Assembly: GCA_966692625.1 (NCBI GenBank)
Contig: CBKZAG010000042.1
Location: 1 to 19,043, forward strand
Source of the DNA: CAMLOF01 sp966692625
GTDB lineage: Bacteria; Pseudomonadota; Gammaproteobacteria; Burkholderiales; Burkholderiaceae_C
DNA length: 19,043 bases
Direction of reading: 5' to 3'
In this document: positions 13,768 to 19,043 of the stretch, piece after piece
Layout: the number at the start of each line of letters is the position of its first letter
Numbering within the stretch: the first letter of the stretch is position 1
Position numbers and translations under genes: made by a program
Notes under the pieces: generated by a model
The model's database searches: none
What the model was told of the DNA's origin: nothing
Seen by the model: only the letters and a program-made list of their open reading frames with translations

Positions 13768-15933
13768 ATGTCCTCAACGACGGAGTTGCCCGAAGCAAAG
13801 GCGCCAAGCGCCCATGCCCATGGTGACGAACTGCTGGACTGCCTGCTGATTCTTGCTCGCAGCCACGGCGAAGCCATCACCCGAGATGGCGCTTTGGCGG
13901 GCCTGCCTCTGGAGGATGGGCGGCTCACACCATCCTTGTTTGAACGTGCGGCCCACCGCGCCGGCCTGAGCAGCAAGGTGGTTCGCGAGCCCATCGCGCG
14001 GCTCAAGCGTGAGCTCTTCCCGGCCATCGTGCTGCTCGATGGCGAACGTGCTGCCGTGCTGATGGACCGCAGTGCCGACGGTTCCACACTCACCGTGGTT
14101 TACCCCGAACTGGGTGACGCGCCGGTGCAGGTGGCCGCGAAAGAACTGGCACCAACGTACACAGGGCATGCGATCTATGCCCGCCCGCGCTTGCGTTTCG
14201 ACGCGCGCAGCCCTGTGGTCAATGAAACCAGGCGTGGCCACTGGTTCTGGAGTGTGATCGCCGAAAACGGCAGGCTTTACCGTGACGTATTGCTCGCGGC
14301 CTTCCTGACCAACCTGTTCGCGGTGGCCATGCCCTTGTTCACCATGAACGTTTATGACCGGGTGGTGCCCAATCAGGCGTTCGACACCCTGTGGGTGCTG
14401 GCTCTGGGGTTGCTGCTCATTCTGGTGGGTGACCTGGTGTTGCGTACCTTGCGCGGCAAGTTCGTGGATCTGGCGAGCAGCCGCGCCGACGTTAAGCTCT
14501 CCGCCTACATCATGGAACGGGTGCTGGGTACGCGCATGGAGCACCGGCCGGTGTCGGCGGGCTCCTTTGCATCGAACCTGCGCGCCTTTGAGTCGGTGCG
14601 CGACTTCATCGGTTCTGCCACCGTGGTGGCCTTCATCGACCTGCCGTTCGCCCTCATATTCTTTGTGGTCATCACCTGGATCGCCTGGCCCATGGTGATC
14701 CCGTTGCTGATAGGCGCGACGTTGATGTTGCTGTATGCGCTGGCCGTGCAGGGCCGCATGCACGAGCTGGCCGAAACCACCTACCGCGCGGGAGCCCAGC
14801 GCAACGCCACCTTGGTGGAAGGTTTGGTCGGCTTCGAGACGGTCAAGGCCTTGGGTGCGGAGGCGCCCATACAGCGCAAGTGGGAAAAGAGCGCCGCCCT
14901 GCTGGCGCGTGTGGGCGCGCAGCTGCGCCTGCTGTCCACCAGTGCCAGCAACTCGTCAGCGTTCATGCAGCAGACGATCAACATGTGCATCGTCATCCTG
15001 GGGGTGTACCTGATTGGTGAGCGCGCGCTTTCCATGGGCGGTCTCATCGCCTGCACCATGCTGGCTTCGCGCGCCATGGCGCCAGTGGGGCAGGTGGCGG
15101 GCTTGCTGGTGCAGTACCACACCGCGTCCACCGCGCTTACCTCTCTCAATGAAATGATGAAGCGCGAGGTGGAGCGTCCCGAAGATGCGAACTTCATCGC
15201 CCGCGGCAGCATTCAGGGTTCCATTGAGTTCCGCGACGTGAGTTTTTCGTATCCCGGGCAGCCCAACCCGTCGTTGCGCAACGTGAGCTTGAAGATTCGC
15301 CCGGGCGAGAAGGTCGCTATCCTGGGGCGTATTGGCTCCGGCAAGACGACGCTGGAGAAACTCATTCTGGGCCTCTACCGGCCCACCGGCGGCTCGGTGC
15401 TGATTGACGGCATCGACCAACGGCAACTCGATCCTGCCGAGTTGCGCCGCCACATCGGCTACGTGCAGCAGGACGTGATGCTGTTCTACGGCACCTTGCG
15501 CGAGAACATCACCCTGGGGGCGCCGCTGGCCGATGATGCGGATGTGTTGCATGCGGCTGGCATCGCCGGCATTCTGGACCTGGTCAACACCCACCCGCAG
15601 GGCTTTGACATGGTGGTGGGCGAGCGCGGCGAATCCCTCTCAGGGGGGCAGCGTCAGGGCGTGGCCATCGCGCGCGCGGTCATCAACGACCCGCCCATCT
15701 TGTTGCTTGACGAGCCCACCGCTTCGATGGATCACTCCAGCGAAGAGGAAGTGAAAAAGCGTCTGCGCGAGTTCATGCCCGGCAAGACCGTGATCCTGAT
15801 CAGCCACCGCACCTCGTTGCTGGACTTGGTGGATCGCATCATCGTCATGGACGCTGGCCGCATTGTCGCGGATGGGCCCAAGGACCAGGTCGTGCAGGCG
15901 CTGCGCCAAGGCCGGATCGGAAAGGCTGCGTGA
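13768..15933 (+). CDS. Type I secretion ABC transporter, LapB-like (degenerate C39 domain)
   Basis: This 721-residue inner-membrane protein exports large adhesins in a single ATP-driven step through a TolC-type channel. Domains in order: a C39-like domain (about 20-140) with Glu21 where the peptidase cysteine would be, so non-cleaving and probably substrate-binding; a membrane domain with several helices (about 165-430); and an ABC ATPase (about 480-721). Visible ATPase motifs are Walker A GRIGSGKTT (520-528), signature LSGGQ (624-628), Walker B ILLLDE (644-649) and H-loop His680. ATG 13768 is chosen over upstream 13720 because GGAGAG lies five bases before it. The stop overlaps the next gene by one base. 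The adhesin 2.5 kb downstream is the expected substrate. Confidence 0.93.
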   Translation: MSSTTELPEAKAPSAHAHGDELLDCLLILARSHGEAITRDGALAGLPLEDGRLTPSLFERAAHRAGLSSKVVREPIARLKRELFPAIVLLDGERAAVLMDRSADGSTLTVVYPELGDAPVQVAAKELAPTYTGHAIYARPRLRFDARSPVVNETRRGHWFWSVIAENGRLYRDVLLAAFLTNLFAVAMPLFTMNVYDRVVPNQAFDTLWVLALGLLLILVGDLVLRTLRGKFVDLASSRADVKLSAYIMERVLGTRMEHRPVSAGSFASNLRAFESVRDFIGSATVVAFIDLPFALIFFVVITWIAWPMVIPLLIGATLMLLYALAVQGRMHELAETTYRAGAQRNATLVEGLVGFETVKALGAEAPIQRKWEKSAALLARVGAQLRLLSTSASNSSAFMQQTINMCIVILGVYLIGERALSMGGLIACTMLASRAMAPVGQVAGLLVQYHTASTALTSLNEMMKREVERPEDANFIARGSIQGSIEFRDVSFSYPGQPNPSLRNVSLKIRPGEKVAILGRIGSGKTTLEKLILGLYRPTGGSVLIDGIDQRQLDPAELRRHIGYVQQDVMLFYGTLRENITLGAPLADDADVLHAAGIAGILDLVNTHPQGFDMVVGERGESLSGGQRQGVAIARAVINDPPILLLDEPTASMDHSSEEEVKKRLREFMPGKTVILISHRTSLLDLVDRIIVMDAGRIVADGPKDQVVQALRQGRIGKAA

Positions 15934-17348
15934 TGTCCGAACTCAACGAGAAAGATTTCGAACGCATCGGCAACGCCACGCGCGGGGCCGCGAAGGTCGG
16001 CGAGAAGCTGTTTGGCGGCATCGTCAAAAAGCTCGGCCATGGCGAGGATCGCGAGGCGCTCGACTGGGCGTCGGATGCCGACTGGGCGCAGCTTCAACAG
16101 GAGCCACTGCGCGCCCGGGGTCTGTTGCGTATTGCAGGCGTGGTGCTGGTGTTGCTGCTGATTTGGGCTGCATTTGCCGAAGTCGACGAGGTCACCCGGG
16201 GCGAAGCCAAAGTGGTGCCCACGAGCCAGGTGCAGATCATCCAGAGCGTGGATGGCGGCGTGGTCGAGGACATCATGGTCCGCGAGGGCCAGATCGTCGA
16301 TGCCGGGCAGTTGCTGCTGCGGGTGGATCCGACGCGCTTTGCTTCTTCGCTCGGTGAAAGCCGGGCGAGCCAGTTGGCGCTGAGGGCAAAGGCCGAGCGC
16401 TTGCAGGCGCTGACCCAGGGGCGCCCCTTCAGTCCGCCAGCCGATCTGCTCAAGGACGCGCCTGACATCGTGGCGCACGAGCGTAGTCTGTACGAGTCGC
16501 GCCGGGCAGAGATCAGCGCACAGATTTCCATCACCCAGAGCCAGTTGAGCCAGCGGCAGCAGGAACTCAACGAGGCGCGTGCACGCAAGGAGTCTGCCGA
16601 GCGTGGCCTCGAACTGGTGCAGCGTGAACTGAACGCCACGCGGCCCATGGTGGCTACTGGGGCAGTGTCCGAGGTTGAGGTGCTGCGGCTTGATCAGCAG
16701 GTTTCCCGTTTGCGTGGGGACCGTGACCAGGCCACAGCACAGATTTCCCGTGTGCAGGCGGCCATCAGCGAAGCGCAGCGTCGCATTGAGGAGGTGCAAC
16801 TCACCGCGCGCAACCAGATGAGTGCCGAGCTTTCCGACACGATGAGCCGCTTGTCCGCTTTGTCCGAGGGCGGCCGTGCGCTGGAAGACAAGGTGGCCAA
16901 GGCCGATATCAAGTCGCCGGTGCGCGGCACGGTGAAACGCTTGCTGGTCAACACGGTTGGCGGTGTGGTGCAGCCCGGTCGCGAGGTGGTGGAGATTGTT
17001 CCGCTGGACGACGCATTGATCCTCGAGGCTCAGATCACCCCCAAGGACATCGCCTTCCTGCGCCCAGGCCTGGAGGCGATAGTCAAGTTCACTGCCTACG
17101 ACTACGCCATCTATGGCGGGCTCAAGGCCGACGTCGAGAACATCGGTGCGGATTCCGTGGTGGACGACAAGGGTAACGCCTTCTATATTGTGAGATTGCG
17201 AACGCGGCAGGCCAGTTTGGGCGAGGGGCTGCCGATCATTCCCGGCATGGTGGCGCAGGTGGATATCCTCACCGGCAAGAAGACCGTGCTGGCCTACCTG
17301 CTCAAGCCCGTCCTGCGGGCCAAGGCGAATGCCCTGTCGGAGCGTTGA
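15933..17348 (+). CDS. Type I secretion membrane fusion protein, LapC-like (HlyD family)
   Basis: The 471-residue product bridges the ABC transporter and the outer-membrane channel. It has a cytoplasmic N-terminal segment of about 63 residues, one membrane helix (about 64-82), the first half of a lipoyl-like domain (IIQSVDGGVVEDIMVREGQIV), a long coiled-coil region (about 140-310, heptad-rich with Gln, Arg, Glu, Ala), the second lipoyl half (KSPVRGTVKRLLVNTVGGVV), and the C-terminal beta domain ending near VDILTGKKTVLAYLLKPV. This is the classic HlyD/LapC layout. ATG 15933 shares its A with the lapB-like stop (TGATG); GTG 15930 in the same frame is less likely. Translation is coupled to the transporter gene. 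Confidence 0.94.
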   Translation: MSELNEKDFERIGNATRGAAKVGEKLFGGIVKKLGHGEDREALDWASDADWAQLQQEPLRARGLLRIAGVVLVLLLIWAAFAEVDEVTRGEAKVVPTSQVQIIQSVDGGVVEDIMVREGQIVDAGQLLLRVDPTRFASSLGESRASQLALRAKAERLQALTQGRPFSPPADLLKDAPDIVAHERSLYESRRAEISAQISITQSQLSQRQQELNEARARKESAERGLELVQRELNATRPMVATGAVSEVEVLRLDQQVSRLRGDRDQATAQISRVQAAISEAQRRIEEVQLTARNQMSAELSDTMSRLSALSEGGRALEDKVAKADIKSPVRGTVKRLLVNTVGGVVQPGREVVEIVPLDDALILEAQITPKDIAFLRPGLEAIVKFTAYDYAIYGGLKADVENIGADSVVDDKGNAFYIVRLRTRQASLGEGLPIIPGMVAQVDILTGKKTVLAYLLKPVLRAKANALSER

Positions 17349-17366
17349 ACATCCGTCTGTCACACC

Positions 17367-18008
17367 ATGAGCAAGCACCATTTCCTGGCGAGCGCGGCAG
17401 CGCAACCTCCCATCGTTCCTTCCGAGCGCTGGTTGCTGGCATTCCCCGAAGGGCAGTGGAGCAACTGGAGTACCTTGCAGACAACGGTTCGCCCGGGTGA
17501 TATTGTCTGGGTGCCCGTTGCACACAGCGACTGGAAGGACAAGGTCGTGGAATTGCTTCGGCTGGAATCGAAGTGCCGCGTGGTGGTGGTCAGTTCGGTA
17601 CCGTACGACGCCGAAGGTTTGCGGGCCTTGAATGTGGGCGCGAGAGGGTATTGTCACTTGCTGGCCGTGCCCGAGTTGATGCGCGAGGTGGCCGAGGTGG
17701 TGTCTCATGGTGGTTTGTGGGTTGGGCCCGAACTGGTGCGGCGCCTCATGGCAGCCACCCGTGACGCCCTGGAACGCAGCCCCAACGCGCAGCCACCCGA
17801 GGTGGACTTGTCTGTCTTGTCTGACCGTGAGGCACAGGTTGCGCGAGCGGTGGCGGTGGGCAAATCAAATAAGGAAGTGGCCGATCTGCTTCACATCTCC
17901 GAGCGCACCGTCAAGGCGCATCTGGGCTCGGTGTTCGACAAACTGGGGGTGCGGGACCGCGTGCAACTGGTGCTGCACCTGTCTCACATCAACACGCAAT
18001 CGGGTTGA
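17367..18008 (+). CDS. LuxR-family transcriptional regulator with degenerate receiver-like domain
   Basis: The 213-residue product has a C-terminal LuxR-type helix-turn-helix (about 149-206: LSDREAQVARAV, then KSNKEVADLLHISERTVKAHLGSVFDKLGV). The N-terminal half keeps a receiver-like pattern, with strand RVVVVSS and then GLRALNVGARGY, but the phosphorylation site is missing. Pro50 stands at the expected aspartate (DIVWVPV), Leu98 at the expected lysine, and no acidic pair is seen near the N-terminus. It is therefore unlikely to be controlled by a histidine kinase in the usual way. It begins 18 bases after the HlyD gene without a strong Shine-Dalgarno. Placed between secretion genes and the adhesin, it probably regulates the locus; this is inference. 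Confidence 0.85.
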   Translation: MSKHHFLASAAAQPPIVPSERWLLAFPEGQWSNWSTLQTTVRPGDIVWVPVAHSDWKDKVVELLRLESKCRVVVVSSVPYDAEGLRALNVGARGYCHLLAVPELMREVAEVVSHGGLWVGPELVRRLMAATRDALERSPNAQPPEVDLSVLSDREAQVARAVAVGKSNKEVADLLHISERTVKAHLGSVFDKLGVRDRVQLVLHLSHINTQSG

Positions 18009-18019
18009 ACGGAGGTCGC

Positions 18020-18265
18020 ATGAGCAACGATCAAGACGCTGATAAAACGGGGTTCGAGGCCGAACACCAGGCGTTGGCAGCCAGCGATGCTGGTTTGGCG
18101 CGTGTCACTGAGGATCTCATCGACATCCTGATCACCCGGGGTGTCATACAGTTCACCGATTTCCCGCCGGCGGCGCAGGCCAAGCTGTTGGAACGCCGAC
18201 AAACCCGCGCCACACTCAGCAACCGCTTGAGATTGCTGGACGATGGGGATACAGGATTGATCTGA
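18020..18265 (+). CDS. Small conserved protein, similar to the C-terminal part of proteins misnamed tryptophan synthase beta-like
   Basis: The 81-residue acidic, soluble product starts MSNDQDADKTGFEAEHQALA. The central segment ARVTEDLIDILITRGVIQFTDFPPAAQAKLLERRQTR resembles, from memory, the C-terminal part of short proteobacterial proteins often labelled tryptophan synthase subunit beta-like. It has none of the catalytic features of real TrpB, so that label should not be read as a function. ATG 18020 is preceded by GGAGG (18011-18015); a TTG at 18005 overlaps the previous stop but would place that site inside the gene. It lies 11 bases after the LuxR-type gene and before the adhesin, so it is likely co-transcribed with the regulator. 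Function unknown. Confidence 0.75.
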   Translation: MSNDQDADKTGFEAEHQALAASDAGLARVTEDLIDILITRGVIQFTDFPPAAQAKLLERRQTRATLSNRLRLLDDGDTGLI

Positions 18266-18356
18266 TCATCGGTCCCTCACCGCCCCGACCCATGGCTTTG
18301 AGGACAAGCGCAACTTGTGCATAGGTCACACTAAGGGTACTTCCGTCCAATAGGCG

Positions 18357-18387
18357 AAGGCCGCAGGTCTGAATAACCTGTGGCCTT
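18357..18387 (+). promoter_or_regulatory. 12-bp hairpin in the leader of the adhesin gene
   Basis: AAGGCCGCAGGT (18357-18368) pairs with ACCTGTGGCCTT (18376-18387) around a 7-base loop, with a single G:U wobble. The stem ends 11 bases before the GGGAGGAAG ribosome binding site (about 18399-18407). What follows is mixed (gtccatttattgg), not a good U-tract, so a terminator is less likely than an mRNA-stability or translational element, or a protein-binding palindrome in DNA. It may also mark the end of the upstream transcript. Confidence 0.55.
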
Positions 18388-18412
18388 GTCCATTTATTGG
18401 GAGGAAGACTGC

Positions 18413-19043
18413 ATGGCACAGGTTGCGAAGGTGACGGCCCTGACGGGTAAGGCGTTTGTTGTGGGGGCTGATGGCTCCATCCGTTTGCTCAAGGTGGGCG
18501 ACGCCATAGAAAAGGGCGAAGTCGTACGCACCGCTGCCGGTGCCACTGTTGAGTTGACCATGCAGGACGGCCAGAAGGCCGTGATCGCAGCGGAGCAGAG
18601 TGTCCGCGTCGATGACAACATGACCCAGGGCGAAGAGCGTCTGGCCGCCCAGGAAAGCGCCGTGGCCACTGGCACGATTGACAGCATCATCCAGGCGCTT
18701 GAGCGTGGCGGCGACCTGACCGAAGAGCTTGAGGCAGCTGCGGCGGGTGGTGGTGCCGGAGGCGGCGGCGACGGCAGCGACTTTGTGCGCCTGCTGCGCG
18801 TGACGGAAGGCGTGGACCCGCTGGCCTATGAGTACAGCTTTGAGTCGCAGTCGATTCCGGACGAAATCCTGCAGAGCGTAGACGCCCCTCCTGCGGAGCC
18901 CGTTGTGGGCAGCGTGACCCTGCGATACGTTCTGCTGGGTGAAGATGGACAACCCGTGACTGGCGAGGACGGCGGGTTTGTGTTCGTTGACGGTAACGAT
19001 GTCGTTGAAGGCACCCCCGTTGGCGTGCTGGCTGAAGTGAATG
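18413..19043 (+). CDS. LapA-type giant adhesin, N-terminal retention module (3' truncated by window edge)
   Basis: Only the first 210 residues are visible and the frame stays open to the window end. Residues 1-105 (MAQVAKVTALTGKAFVVGADG onward) match the retention module of LapA-like adhesins, which jams in the TolC-type channel and anchors the protein at the cell surface. A helix rich in Glu and Leu leads into Ala108-Ala111-Gly112, the position and type of the di-alanine site cut by LapG. A glycine-rich linker follows (112-121), then DFVRLLRVTEGVDPLAYEYSFES, also typical. From about residue 168 a beta-rich repeat region seems to begin (VGSVTLRYVLLGEDGQPVTG). The ribosome binding site GGGAGGAAG fits ATG 18413. 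The LapB/LapC-like genes upstream are its expected exporter. Confidence 0.92.
   Translation, partial: MAQVAKVTALTGKAFVVGADGSIRLLKVGDAIEKGEVVRTAAGATVELTMQDGQKAVIAAEQSVRVDDNMTQGEERLAAQESAVATGTIDSIIQALERGGDLTEELEAAAAGGGAGGGGDGSDFVRLLRVTEGVDPLAYEYSFESQSIPDEILQSVDAPPAEPVVGSVTLRYVLLGEDGQPVTGEDGGFVFVDGNDVVEGTPVGVLAEVN

Noticed and set aside
13449..13826. A + strand open frame spanning the ptsI end and the start of the exporter gene
   Set aside because: It is out of frame with both genes and has no domain or good ribosome binding site, while both overlapped genes are convincing.
15732..17708. A 658-codon open frame on the minus strand across the exporter, HlyD and LuxR-type genes
   Set aside because: It is antisense to three well-supported genes. 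Its protein is rich in His, Leu, Gln and Gly with no recognisable domain, typical of a shadow frame in GC-rich DNA.
1..19043. tRNA genes, CRISPR arrays, insertion sequences or prophage genes
   Set aside because: No cloverleaf-like sequence, spaced direct repeats, transposase motifs or terminal inverted repeats were seen. The scan was by eye and is not exhaustive.

Overview
The window looks like a Betaproteobacterial chromosome, most likely order Burkholderiales and Comamonadaceae-like. The grounds are the high GC content, the order tuf-rpsJ followed by rplC onward, the reduced phosphotransferase set (mannose-family EIIA, HPr, EI), and protein sequences that read like that group. The genus cannot be fixed from sequence alone, and no phage, transposon, CRISPR array, tRNA or rRNA was recognised.

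Positions 1-5780 are the S10 ribosomal protein cluster on the + strand: the 3' end of tuf, then rpsJ, rplC, rplD, rplW, rplB, rpsS, rplV, rpsC, rplP, rpmC and rpsQ, closed by a strong intrinsic terminator. The block is broken once, by a 186-base gap between rpsJ and rplC that holds a long inverted repeat, a promoter-like pair of boxes and a UUCG-loop terminator. The spc cluster (rplN onward) does not follow rpsQ here.

Positions 5781-9234 carry redox and stress genes on both strands: a Prx5-type peroxiredoxin (+), a GNAT acetyltransferase and a cytochrome b561-type membrane protein (-), a periplasmic cytochrome c' (+, divergent from the b561 gene), and two thioredoxin-fold proteins (-), one of them a probable Tat-exported TlpA/ResA-like lipoprotein.

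Positions 9235-13671 form one tightly overlapping + strand run: lipoprotein, MFS transporter, PTS EIIA, HPr and EI. Every junction overlaps, which suggests translational coupling. EIIA, HPr and EI make a phosphorelay with no sugar permease in view, so a regulatory role is likely. A terminator-like hairpin sits 18 bases before the lipoprotein start and could attenuate the whole run.

Positions 13672-19043 are a LapA-type biofilm adhesin locus: a LapB-like type I secretion ABC transporter with a degenerate C39-like domain, a LapC-like membrane fusion protein, a LuxR-family regulator whose receiver-like domain lacks the phosphorylation residues, an 81-residue small protein, and the N-terminus of a large adhesin. 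The adhesin carries a retention module and an Ala-Ala-Gly site expected for a LapG-type protease. It runs off the window. The outer-membrane TolC/LapE partner and LapD/LapG are not in view.
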